DNA from: Cutibacterium porci
GTDB taxonomy: Bacteria > Actinomycetota > Actinomycetes > Propionibacteriales > Propionibacteriaceae
NCBI RefSeq assembly: GCF_009696315.1
Contig: NZ_VUMG01000001.1
Span: 620,001 to 684,000 of the forward strand
Length of the DNA: 64,000 bases
Reading direction: 5' to 3'
Shown: positions 1 to 8,141 of the stretch, one piece after another
Position numbering within the stretch: the stretch's first letter is position 1
Layout: each line of letters begins with the position of its first letter
The notes under the pieces: generated by a model
What the model saw: only the letters and a program-made list of their open reading frames with translations
What the model was told of the DNA's origin: nothing
Database searches by the model: none
Position numbers and translations under genes: made by a program

Positions 1-1
1 T

Positions 2-1447
2 GCTCGGGACCGGGATGGGCACATCATCACGGAGGAGCAGGCCTGGAGCGCACTGTGGGCTCTGCTCATCGGCTTCTTCATGATCCTCGTCGACACGTCG
101 ATCGTCACAACTGCTTTGCCAGCAACCATCCGCGCCCTCAACGCTAACCTCAATCAAGGCGTGTGGATTACGAGCGCTTACCTGCTTACCTACGCTGTGC
201 CGCTGCTGATTACCGGGCGTATGGGAGATCGCTGGGGACCGCACCGCATGTACATCATCGGTATGGTCGTTTTTGGGGTATCTTCATTAGCATGTGGGCT
301 ATCCCCGACAATTGGTGCCCTTATCGCGGCCAGAGCTGTTCAGGGTATCGGCGCTGCCCTCATGACCCCGCAGTCACTGTCGATGATTACTCGGCTCTTC
401 CCGCCGGGAAAGCGCGGTGCTGCTATGGGCATATGGGGAGCCACTGCTGGTGTTGCTAGTTTCGTCGGTCCTGTCCTCGGCGGCATTCTCGTCGATACCC
501 TGGGCTGGGAGTGGATCTTTTTCGTCAACGTCCCGGTTGCCATTATCGGTTTGTGGTTGGCTATCCGAAATGTGCCTGCTCTCGAGACCCACGGCCACGC
601 CTTTGACTGGCTCGGCGTCGTGCTATCGGGTATTGGCATGACCCTCCTGGTATTCGGGATTCAGGAGGGAGAGCAGTACAACTGGGGAACGATTACCGGC
701 GTCATCTCGGTGCCACTCCTCATCGTCCTCGGCGTGGTCTTTATGACTCTCTTCGTCTTGTCGCAGACGCAGTGGGCGCAGCTGCGCCTGCACCCCCGTT
801 CGACCACTATTGAGCCGTTGGTTCCGCTGCGACTGTTCACTAAACGAAATTTCACCCTCGCCAATATCGCGATCTTCTTGGTGGGCATTCTTGTGACGTC
901 CTATTTCTTGCCCACCGCTGTCTACCTGCAAAACGTGCGCGGAAAATCCCCAACTGTAGCCGCCCTGCTGCTCATCCCAACCGCCGTCGTGTCTGGGGTG
1001 CTGTCTCCTCTGATCGGACGAGTTCTCCAGCGCCGCCGGTCGGGTCGGTTGGCTGCCATTGGCGTCGCGCTCTATGTGATCTCCTCGCTCGGATGGTGGC
1101 TGTTGACGGTGCCGTCGACGAGTTTGTGGGTATTTCCGGTGCTGGCTGCCATTACCGGTGTCGGTTCGGCTCTTACCTGGAGCCCCATTTCTCTGGTTGG
1201 CACCGATGACCTTGGTCAGGCCGACGCTGGAGCTGGTTCGGGAGTCTATAACGCCACCCGTCAGGTCGGGTCCGCTTTAGGATCGGCTTTCATCGCAATG
1301 ATGATGGATGCCCGAATCATGGCTCGTCACGATCTAGGGCGAGGCCTTGGCGAATCCATGTTCATTACGATTATCGCTGGAACAATGTGCGCGATCGTCT
1401 GTGCATTTTTTGCGGACTTTCAGCGCTCGCCGCAGCGAAAGTCGTGA
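2..1447 (+). CDS. MFS drug exporter, DHA2 (EmrB/QacA) type, 5' end outside window
   Basis: The frame is open back to the first bases of the window, so the gene begins upstream. The first ATG at 80 lies inside transmembrane helix 1 and is unlikely to be the start. The hydrophobic start running into LVDTSIVTTALPAT is the classic first helix of proton-driven multidrug exporters of the 14-helix DHA2 family. GRMGDRWG is the loop 2-3 motif, and GPVLGGILVD matches antiporter motif C. About 480 residues are visible. The substrate cannot be told. It ends 68 bases before an SDR epimerase on the same strand. Confidence 0.88.
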   Translation, partial: ARDRDGHIITEEQAWSALWALLIGFFMILVDTSIVTTALPATIRALNANLNQGVWITSAYLLTYAVPLLITGRMGDRWGPHRMYIIGMVVFGVSSLACGLSPTIGALIAARAVQGIGAALMTPQSLSMITRLFPPGKRGAAMGIWGATAGVASFVGPVLGGILVDTLGWEWIFFVNVPVAIIGLWLAIRNVPALETHGHAFDWLGVVLSGIGMTLLVFGIQEGEQYNWGTITGVISVPLLIVLGVVFMTLFVLSQTQWAQLRLHPRSTTIEPLVPLRLFTKRNFTLANIAIFLVGILVTSYFLPTAVYLQNVRGKSPTVAALLLIPTAVVSGVLSPLIGRVLQRRRSGRLAAIGVALYVISSLGWWLLTVPSTSLWVFPVLAAITGVGSALTWSPISLVGTDDLGQADAGAGSGVYNATRQVGSALGSAFIAMMMDARIMARHDLGRGLGESMFITIIAGTMCAIVCAFFADFQRSPQRKS

Positions 1448-1515
1448 GTACATCCGTGCTGTGAGGACGATGGACGGTGCGGGGACGCTCTTCGTCAGCC
1501 CCGTAGGATGACCAC

Positions 1516-2415
1516 ATGAGGATTGCCATCGGAGGATTTGCCGGTCTCATCGGCACAGCGCTAGTTCAGCGGCTGCGCAAGGAAGGCCATGACGTCGTCA
1601 CATTGACTCGTCATGAACCCCTCCAGCCCTCTGATCGCCGATGGGATCTAGACACGCTCTCCATCGCGCCGCCGTTCCTTGACGACGTTGACGCGGTGGT
1701 CAACTTAGCTGGAGCGCCGATCGCTGGCGGGAGATGGACCGATGAGCGCAAGACTCGCATCCTCGCATCTCGCATCGATTCGACGCGCCTTATCGTCCGT
1801 GCTTTGGCGTCTTCGCCGCGCTGCCGTGTTTTCCTCAACGGTTCCGCAGCCGGATATTACGGTCCGCACGGTGATGAATGGCTTGACGAACATGATCCTG
1901 CAGGCGCGGGATTCCTGGCCGAGGTGTGCCAACGCTGGGAGGCAGCCGCGAATTCCGCCCCTGACGGGGTGCGGGTAGCAACCCTGCGAACCGGTCAAGT
2001 CATGAGTTCCTTCGGCGGCATGCTGGGTAAGGAGCGACCGCTCTTCCAGTGCGGGCTGGGTGGAAGAATCCGTGACGGCGGTCAATATATGTCGTGGATC
2101 AGTCTGCAGGATCACGTGTCGGCAATGATAAAGATCCTTACTGACGATTCCATAAGTGGGCCGGTGAACCTCGTTGGCCCCAAGCCGTGTACGAATGCTG
2201 AGTTCACGAAAGCGCTGGCGAAGGCGATGCACCGTCCAGCTGTGATGCCATTTCCGGTTCCGGCAGCGAAGATGATCTTCGGGTCTCAGCTGGTCGAGGA
2301 GACGCTGTGTGCCGGGCAGCGGGTCAGGCCTACCAAACTCCTTGAGCACGGATTCGAGTTCCGTGACACTTCTATTACCGAGTCAATCACGTCAGCACTT
2401 GCAGGACGCCGATGA
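1516..2415 (+). CDS. TIGR01777-family NAD(P)-dependent epimerase (SDR)
   Basis: The 299-residue protein starts with an extended SDR nucleotide-binding motif (IGGFAGLIGTALVQRL). It keeps VVNLAGAPI, the GSAAGYYG signature (with the Tyr) and LRTGQVM, as in the YfcH/TIGR01777 subfamily, where the N-terminal epimerase domain is followed by a DUF1731-like C-terminus. Length is normal. The substrate is unknown for this family; members have been linked to cell division in cyanobacteria. Its stop overlaps the rhomboid start by 4 bases (ATGA), so the two are probably co-translated. Confidence 0.85.
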   Translation: MRIAIGGFAGLIGTALVQRLRKEGHDVVTLTRHEPLQPSDRRWDLDTLSIAPPFLDDVDAVVNLAGAPIAGGRWTDERKTRILASRIDSTRLIVRALASSPRCRVFLNGSAAGYYGPHGDEWLDEHDPAGAGFLAEVCQRWEAAANSAPDGVRVATLRTGQVMSSFGGMLGKERPLFQCGLGGRIRDGGQYMSWISLQDHVSAMIKILTDDSISGPVNLVGPKPCTNAEFTKALAKAMHRPAVMPFPVPAAKMIFGSQLVEETLCAGQRVRPTKLLEHGFEFRDTSITESITSALAGRR

Positions 2416-3305
2416 GCTACAACACCCAACGCCCCGACAGCTTTTCCCGCCCCGACGAGTGGGGATCGTGGCCGGAGGAACCACAACAGAGCCACGGCGA
2501 TGCCGCACCGTCCGCCCGACACGCCCAGCGAGGAGTCACGGCTCCACCCCCAACCTCCGATCCGGAAGGTGTAGATCCGACCTGGGCGCCTCCCTCGGGG
2601 TCATATCAACAGGCGGCCCCCCAACCCGTTGCTCGAGCAAAGCGTCGCAATGACGTCCCGATCGTCACATGGATCCTCATCGGTATCTGTTTCCTGGTAT
2701 GGGTGGGGGAGTGGTTAAGCTTTCCGGTGCGTGAGGCTGTTGTGTTGATTCCACGGCTGGGATTTACCGAGCCATGGCGATTCGTGACATCAATGTTCGG
2801 GCACGCACTGAGCATCTTTCATATCGGCTTTAATATGTACGCGTTGTGGGCTTTAGGGCGATCTTTGGAACCGTTTCTCGGGCGCGCTAGATTCCTTGCG
2901 GCATACTTCGTATCTGGCCTAGGTGGGGGAGTGTTGTTCTGCCTGATGGCCAGTGATCATGGCGACGGTACGATTCTGCCGAACCTTGACAACGGTGTCG
3001 TCGGGGCTTCAGGTGCAATTTTTGGCCTCTTCGGCGTGCTGCTCATTGTGCAGCAACGGCTTGGAGCGTCGACACGGGATTTATGGATCGTGCTGGCCAT
3101 CAACGCGGCACTCTTGTTCTTCATCTCCGGGATCGCATGGCAGGCCCATCTCGGCGGATTCATCGTCGGACTGGCATGCGGCGTCATTTTCTTCGACGAT
3201 CCCAAACGCGTTCAGGCCGGTAAGTCACCCCAGACCTGGCCGAGGATGGCGATGGTGTTGGGCGTGCTCGTGGCCTTGATGGTGCTGAAGTACTACATGC
3301 TATGA
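2412..3305 (+). CDS. Rhomboid-family intramembrane serine protease
   Basis: Rhomboids cleave transmembrane helices inside the membrane. The first 80 residues are hydrophilic and rich in Pro, Ser and Gln, a cytosolic tail. A six-helix core follows, with the catalytic serine in GASGAIFGLFG, the catalytic histidine in WQAHLGGFIVG, and HIGFNMYALWALG as the helix 2 His-Asn motif. Length (297 residues) fits actinobacterial rhomboids. It is translationally coupled to the upstream epimerase by ATGA overlap. It converges on the two-component genes, whose last stop is 2 bases away. The target protein is unknown. Confidence 0.9.
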   Translation: MSYNTQRPDSFSRPDEWGSWPEEPQQSHGDAAPSARHAQRGVTAPPPTSDPEGVDPTWAPPSGSYQQAAPQPVARAKRRNDVPIVTWILIGICFLVWVGEWLSFPVREAVVLIPRLGFTEPWRFVTSMFGHALSIFHIGFNMYALWALGRSLEPFLGRARFLAAYFVSGLGGGVLFCLMASDHGDGTILPNLDNGVVGASGAIFGLFGVLLIVQQRLGASTRDLWIVLAINAALLFFISGIAWQAHLGGFIVGLACGVIFFDDPKRVQAGKSPQTWPRMAMVLGVLVALMVLKYYML

Positions 3306-3306
3306 G

Positions 3307-3960
3307 CTAATCGAGTAGGCCGGCTCGCTCTACCAGGACGGCTACTTGCACCCTGTTCGACATGCCGAGCTTGGTTTGGATGTTTGCCAGGTGGGACTTG
3401 ACGGTTCCGGCCGCAAGGTAGAGGCGTTCGCCGATCTCCGCGTTCGACAATCCTTTGGCCGCTTCGATAGCGATGTCGCGCTCCCGTTCGGTGAGCTGGG
3501 AGAGCTGCTTGGCGGCCGTACGACGCCGACGACGGGAAGGATCGGTGCGTACGGTGTCGAGAAGTTGCTTGGTGCTTCGCGGTGACAGCACAGCATCCCC
3601 GGCAGCGGCTGCCTTGATGGCTGTGGTGATCTCCTGTGGCGCCGCGGACTTGAGGAGAAATCCTGAGGCCCCGGCGTTGATGGACGACATGACTGCGTCG
3701 TCAACGTCCCATGTCGTCAGGACGACAACCTGAGGTGGCTGCGGTTCGGCTCGCAGCGTTGCCGTGGCTGTCACGCCGTCCATTTCGGGCATACGAAGAT
3801 CCATGAGGACGACGTCTGGTCGCAATTCACGTGCCATGCGGACAGCCGATTCGCCGTCTCCAGCTTGCCCCACGATCGTAATGGCGTCGTCGTGTCCGAC
3901 GATTGTCGCCACAGCAGTGCGTGCCAACGGATCGTCGTCGACGAGGAGAACGGTTACCAC
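3307..3960 (-). CDS. NarL/LuxR-type two-component response regulator
   Basis: A receiver domain occupies residues 1-120, with VLLVDDDPLAR (acidic pocket), VVLMDLRMPEMDG (phospho-acceptor Asp), LTTW, and FLLKSA with the conserved Lys. A LuxR-type helix-turn-helix sits near the C-terminus (LTERERDIAIEAAKGLSNAEIGERL). At 217 residues it is typical for the family. It lies 31 bases downstream of a sensor kinase on the same strand, so the two form a pair. The signal and targets are unknown. Confidence 0.92.
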   Translation of the reverse strand: MVTVLLVDDDPLARTAVATIVGHDDAITIVGQAGDGESAVRMARELRPDVVLMDLRMPEMDGVTATATLRAEPQPPQVVVLTTWDVDDAVMSSINAGASGFLLKSAAPQEITTAIKAAAAGDAVLSPRSTKQLLDTVRTDPSRRRRRTAAKQLSQLTERERDIAIEAAKGLSNAEIGERLYLAAGTVKSHLANIQTKLGMSNRVQVAVLVERAGLLD

Positions 3961-3991
3961 TCAACGCATGGTATCCGTAGGGGCTTCCGCG

Positions 3992-5248
3992 TCAGGAGGT
4001 GCGGTCCCGAGAGATGCTGCGCCACGGAATGAAAACGGTGATTGAAAACACCCCGTTTTCCGCAGTCCAGTGCACAGTGCCGCCGAGCAGCTTGACCCTT
4101 TCCGTGATGCCTGGCAGCCCACGCCTTGACCCCTCTGACTGCCCGCTTTCGACGATCGGGTTGGAGCATTCAATGCGGACTCCGTCGTCGGGTGAAGCGC
4201 GGACCTTGAGAGCGGCAGTTGTCCCGGGCGCGTGTTTGGCAGCGTTGGTCAGCAGCTCCTGGACGGTTCGGTACACTGCCCGAGAGAGGGCAGGATCAGC
4301 AGAGTCTCCCTCAGAGACGTAAATCGATGCCGTGATCGGCTGACCGGCGCCAAACGTGTCCTCCACGACTTCTGCAAGCTTCGACAACGGAAGATTCGGC
4401 GCCGACGACATGGGTTCGGCGAGCAAAGAGAGCAAGGACCTCAGCTCAGACATCGCCTTGCCCGCTGATTCGCGCAGTGCCTTGGCGCTGTCGGCGTGGT
4501 CGGTGCCGTCAAGCTCGGTCTCCAAGGATGCGGCCTGCAGTGAGATCAGCGATAGCGAATGCCCCAGGGAGTCGTGTACCTCTTGAGCGATCTTCTCCCG
4601 CTCTTGACGGCGTGAAACCTCGTCATCGAGCCGGGCCATGCGTTGGTGAGCGGCAGACAGGTCCCGACCCTTCACGACGGCTTCACGACGCGAACTGCGG
4701 ATGAGACCGGCTCCTATCCCGATGGCCAGGAATGTCGCCGTAAGGAGCAGGGCCGTCAGGATAGACGTCGTGTTGCGTGCCTGTGGTGACGTGGTTGCCT
4801 GAAATAGCGATGCCGTGAGCGACACCCCGACGGGCTGGGCTTGACTGTCAGCAATGACGTCGATGGCAGTCGTCACAGCGACCAGACCGGTGCACCACCA
4901 TGTTGCAGGACCGCGCCGTCGGCCGAGCAAGGCTGCCAGGGCAATGAGAGCAGGTACCGACCCAACGGGCAGGGCAGCGGCACTGAGCGCAGCGGCGATC
5001 GTCAATCCGAAGGGGAAGCGGTGACGCCAGACCAAAGCCGTTGCCAGGGCGATGTCCAGGATCACCGAGACGACGATCACTGCGGCGTCAATGTCGGTTC
5101 CGGCCGGAGTCCCAGCCCGAAACCCCGCGGGTGAGTACACGATGCTGAACAGGCCAGCAAAGGCACTGACCAAGGCTAGAAGGATGGTCCGCCATACCGC
5201 TGGACGGCTGTCGCGGCCGATCTTCTGAAACGCGAACACGGCAGTCAT
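3992..5248 (-). CDS. Sensor histidine kinase, HisKA_3 (NarX/DesK-like) type
   Basis: The N-terminal half has several hydrophobic segments, in line with a multi-pass membrane sensor. A HisKA_3 dimerisation helix follows, with EREKIAQEVHDSLGHSLSLI holding the phospho-accepting His. A HATPase_c domain comes next, with VQELLTNAAKHAP as the N-box and RRGLPGITERV as the glycine box. The frame is open further upstream to 5401, but residues before 5248 are Pro/Arg-rich and unlike the family, so ATG 5248 was chosen (418 residues); its ribosome-binding site is weak. It is partnered with the NarL-type regulator just downstream. It runs away from the FxLYD gene at 5400. Confidence 0.86.
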   Translation of the reverse strand: MTAVFAFQKIGRDSRPAVWRTILLALVSAFAGLFSIVYSPAGFRAGTPAGTDIDAAVIVVSVILDIALATALVWRHRFPFGLTIAAALSAAALPVGSVPALIALAALLGRRRGPATWWCTGLVAVTTAIDVIADSQAQPVGVSLTASLFQATTSPQARNTTSILTALLLTATFLAIGIGAGLIRSSRREAVVKGRDLSAAHQRMARLDDEVSRRQEREKIAQEVHDSLGHSLSLISLQAASLETELDGTDHADSAKALRESAGKAMSELRSLLSLLAEPMSSAPNLPLSKLAEVVEDTFGAGQPITASIYVSEGDSADPALSRAVYRTVQELLTNAAKHAPGTTAALKVRASPDDGVRIECSNPIVESGQSEGSRRGLPGITERVKLLGGTVHWTAENGVFSITVFIPWRSISRDRTS

Positions 5249-5399
5249 GTTACGGAGTCGACCTGTACCTGGGGCACCGCCGTTCGGGAGGCGTGGTGTG
5301 GCCGATCGGCAGATGTGGTTCTGACCATCTGGGCGATGTGGAGAAGGGGCGTGCGGCGGTGGACTTGATACATCAATCGAGAACAACCCAGGAGTAGTC

Positions 5400-5939
5400 A
5401 TGACTCAGAACGATTGGCAGAGCCAGCCCCAGCAGCAACCGCAGGCCCCTCAGCCCAAGCCAAAGAAGCCGATCTATAAGCGCGTGTGGTTCTGGTTGCT
5501 CGCCGTCGTCGTGCTTGTTGTCGCTATTGGCGCGCTGGGAAATAACGGCGACGGCACCGATACCAAGACGAATACGACCGCGTCTAGTGAAGCCAAGACC
5601 AACGACAAGGCAGCCAAGAAGGCGGAAAGTAAGAAGGCAGCCGATAAACCTGCCGAGGAGACGAAGCCGACTGAGCGTCTCGTTCTGGAGAAGGACTACA
5701 CGTTTAAGAAGGACGAGTTCAGTCCGATGGTGACGGGTACAGTTTCAAACAACTCAGACAAGCCGGTGAAGCTTCTCGTGACGATTACCTTCAACGCCTA
5801 CGACGAGTCGGGGGCCAATGTTGGAACCTGCACGGATACGACAGAGAGCATTGACGCCAACGGTAAATGGAAATTCAAGGCGTATTGCCTCGACGGGGAC
5901 GTCGCAAAGGTGAAGTTCAAGGAGTTGTCGGGATTCTGA
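5400..5939 (+). CDS. Membrane-anchored FxLYD-type domain protein
   Basis: The 179-residue protein has a Gln/Pro-rich cytosolic start, one transmembrane helix near residues 28-50, a Lys/Ala/Glu-rich linker of about 45 residues, and a C-terminal beta domain. Within that domain, GTVSNNSDKPVKLL and TFNAYDESG fit the FxLYD pattern, a secreted or membrane-attached domain of unknown function. The ribosome-binding site GGAG sits just upstream of the ATG. A strong hairpin follows the stop. The partner molecule is unknown. Confidence 0.78.
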   Translation: MTQNDWQSQPQQQPQAPQPKPKKPIYKRVWFWLLAVVVLVVAIGALGNNGDGTDTKTNTTASSEAKTNDKAAKKAESKKAADKPAEETKPTERLVLEKDYTFKKDEFSPMVTGTVSNNSDKPVKLLVTITFNAYDESGANVGTCTDTTESIDANGKWKFKAYCLDGDVAKVKFKELSGF

Positions 5940-5958
5940 TTCCGTCATTGTGGTTCTG

Positions 5959-5988
5959 GTGGCGGCCTCTCGAATGAGAGACCGCCAC
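5959..5988. terminator. Hairpin, probable bidirectional terminator
   Basis: Arms GTGGCGG and CCGCCAC plus CTCTC and GAGAG close a GAAT loop, with one C-A mismatch. The hairpin lies 20 bases after the FxLYD gene and 40 bases beyond the converging PRD fragment. There is no long T run on either side, so the termination role is inferred from position and stem strength. Confidence 0.6.
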
Positions 5989-6027
5989 ACCCATGCCCTC
6001 AAGTCCACAACGACATTGGGCAGGAGG

Positions 6028-6456
6028 TCAATCGTCCGCGTCCATCACCTCGCTGTAGAGACGGGTGGTGTGTAGTGCGATGTAGTTGATCTCGGCCTTC
6101 GTCAGCTCGTCGCCGATTGCCGTCGAGATACTCTTGGCGACCTCAAGAGCGGCCGAAGTGGCCTCCGGGCAGCGATTCGCCATGAGACCTATGATGTCCA
6201 GGTCGATGTGGGAGAGCTGCTTGTTATCCGCAGCCCGAGCAAATAGATAACGAAGATGCGTGACGAATCGTGAGGCGCTCATGGATGACCGGTTGATCTC
6301 GACATGCCAGAGATCCTCGAGCTTGGTGAAAACCTCCGAGATCGCCTGAGTCATCGTCACGGTGCGCGACACACTCTTGCCATCCCACTGCTGGTTGATG
6401 AAATGCAGCGCGAATGCCACCCACTCCTCGGATTGCAGGTGGATGCCGAGAGCTCT
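6028..6456 (-). pseudogene. 3' fragment of a BglG/LicT-type antiterminator (PRD domains)
   Basis: The frame reads LGIHLQSEEWVAFALHFINQ, the end of a first PTS regulation domain (PRD). A complete second PRD follows, with HIDLDIIGLMANRCPEA and LTKAEINYIALHTTRLY. The RNA-binding CAT domain and most of PRD1 are missing. The frame stops at 6457-6459, exactly where transposase-derived sequence begins, so the gene was cut by a rearrangement. A GTG at 6420 could start a 130-residue product, but that start is inside PRD1. Intact relatives of about 280 residues control beta-glucoside or sucrose PTS operons. Confidence 0.75.
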
Positions 6457-6546
6457 TCACAATCGAGGGTGTAGTTGGGGCCTGAAGCCGCCGGCTTCCA
6501 GGAGGGATCTGGCGATGTAGTGGGTCAGGTTGCGGAAGCCTAGACG
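6457..6546 (-). pseudogene. C-terminal remnant of an ISL3-like transposase
   Basis: On the minus strand the last codons read GFRNLTHYIARSLLEAGG and end at 6457. This resembles the C-terminal tail of ISL3/IS204-type transposases (gFrNf.hY..R.ll). Only about 28 residues remain and the upstream part belongs to other sequence. The family call rests on this short tail only. Confidence 0.5.
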
Positions 6547-6651
6547 GTGTGGGTGACCCCGGGGCGGGGGTGAGGGGCTGGTGGGCCGGGGCCTTGCCGC
6601 GCAACGATTCGTGGGTTGCCGGGCAGGGTGGGCCTGTCTGGCCTTTCCGAC

Positions 6652-6939
6652 ATGTGTGGGAGGCCCCGGTTGTTTACCGAGCGTACGAGTGTTGGTCTGG
6701 ATGTGCATGCCCGCAGTGTGGTGGGGTATGCAATGGACGTCCAGACCGGAGAAGTCTTCAAAGCCCGGCTCTGTCCCGATCCTTTGGAGGTGACGGCGTG
6801 GGTCAAGGCCTTGCCCGGGCCAGCGGCGATCTACGAGGCTGGCCCGACCGGATATGGCCTGGCCCGAACCCTCCTGTTGCACGACATCAGGACAGTTGTA
6901 GTTGCGTATGACGTTGCTGACGCTTGCGGGGAGTCGTGA
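6652..6939 (+). pseudogene. N-terminal fragment of an IS110-family transposase
   Basis: After MCGRP, the frame contains TSVGLDVHARSVVGYAMD with the first catalytic Asp of the DEDD (RuvC-like) fold. IYEAGPTGYGLARTL then carries the Glu, and IRTVVVA is the next conserved strand. Full IS110 transposases have about 340-400 residues; here homology ends after about 85 residues near 6905, where IS481-like sequence on the other strand begins. The fragment is not expected to be active. Confidence 0.75.
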
Positions 6940-7035
6940 TGCGGGTGGCTGGTCTCGGCAGGCGGTGTAGGGTCGATGATAGTTGTCGTGGATGTTCCAG
7001 ACAGCGACGGCCTGGGCTCGTTCAGCTCGTGGCGC
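6899..7035 (-). pseudogene. C-terminal remnant of an IS481/IS3-type integrase-like transposase
   Basis: Read on the minus strand, the frame gives AQAVAVWNIHDNYHRPYTA and then QPPASRLPASVSNVIRNYN. This is the typical end of rve-type transposases (W.ihyNyhRPH...g..PpaRl...nVm..yN). No catalytic DDE residues remain. It abuts the IS110 fragment directly, which shows that mobile elements recombined here more than once. Confidence 0.65.
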
Positions 7036-7039
7036 TCGA

Positions 7040-8010
7040 AGATGGCTGCCAGGTCGATGGCGGCGATGGTGTCGCGACGTCGGGGCTCTTGGGCACCTGG
7101 GGGACCGCCGGTGGTGTGATCATGGATCGTGGTGATCGCGGCGGGGCACCCGCCGCGCACGGGCGCGCGTGGCTGGGTTTCTTCGCTGACGCGACCACCG
7201 TGTCTGGAATCTCGTCATGGGGATCGTCTAGATCATGGTGAACGAAACTTACAGAGGTTCTTCGGCCTGTCCCTCGTCCTGATCGGCGTTGGACTCGCGG
7301 CCGTTCGACCAGTCCCGGGTGTCCGGGTCGCAGGGCATGTCGGGGTCGAACCAGACTCGCGCGGCCCGCCCTGGGCAACGACTGGATGGACAGAACCCCG
7401 GTGTGGTCCAGGTGGGCGCGCACCACCCTGGACCGGATCGAGTAGCATCCCACGTCCCCGGCGGCCTGGGCCACCGGAGCGCAGGTCCATCGGCCCGATC
7501 CCGCAGTGGCCCTCCATGCCAGCCGGTGACGCACCTACATCGCAGCATCAGCAGCGGTGCGTTCCATCACCGCCCCCGATCACTTGGCGGGGCAACTGCT
7601 CCCAGCCCTCGTCGAGCCGGTCGGACTCTGCCAGCTGGTAGGGCGGCACCGAGGTCAGCTGGGCCAGCCACCTCACGGACCGCCCGCTGGACCTGCTTGG
7701 TCCACGCCGACTCTGACAGATGATCCCCTCACACCGGCGAGCCAAAGTCTTATGGAGAACGGCGAACCAGCCCTGCCACAACGGCCGGGTCACTAGCCAG
7801 CCGCCCCCACAGCCACACCGCCTGGGCCGACAGCCCCGACACTGCGCTCACTGACTCCCGAGAATCAACCATCTAGACGTCAATCGATGAGGATGTGGGG
7901 CAGTGTCGGCGTCAGGGCAGGTTGAGGAAGGTGTCTCGCTTTGTGAGATTCAGTCCCCTGGTCACACTCACCCAAACCGACAGAAGAGCCCAACAAAATC
8001 CCAGAGATTC
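7040..8010. other. Decayed, GC-rich region without an intact gene
   Basis: No frame in this stretch has a ribosome-binding site together with a recognisable domain. Several open frames overlap on both strands, and the apparent homologous frame shifts, as expected of decayed mobile DNA. A minus-strand frame ending at 7249 has an acidic tail (FDPDMPCDPDTRDWSNG), and the same strand at 7548-7793 has short conserved-looking pieces, but no family could be named. The 10-base sequences at 7836-7845 and 7900-7909 (CCGACACTGC and its complement) form an inverted repeat that could mark an element end. Confidence 0.45.
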
Positions 8011-8011
8011 G

Positions 8012-8090
8012 TTGACAGTTTGAAATCGCCTGAGTACGCTCTTAGCAGAACTTCTTGACAGAGTTATGCTGCCTGCGGCGTCGGCATAAC
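8012..8090 (+). promoter_or_regulatory. Possible promoter and palindrome upstream of the radical SAM operon
   Basis: TTGACA (8012-8017) lies 17 bases before TACGCT (8035-8040). A second pair, TTAGCA (8042-8047) and TATGCT (8065-8070), is also 17 bases apart. A 7-base inverted repeat, GTTATGC (8063-8069) and GCATAAC (8084-8090), overlaps the second -10 and could be an operator. The exporter ATG is 52 bases further on. This is pattern matching only. Confidence 0.35.
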
Positions 8091-8141
8091 CTCCTGCGAG
8101 TTGGTATGTGAAGCAGAGCCGCCGCCCAGCAGAGAGCGCTG

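Noticed and set aside
7022-7534. 170-codon minus-strand ORF in the transposase scar
   Set aside because: It has no ribosome-binding site or domain, and the homologous piece (IS481-like end) is in another frame and ends before it.
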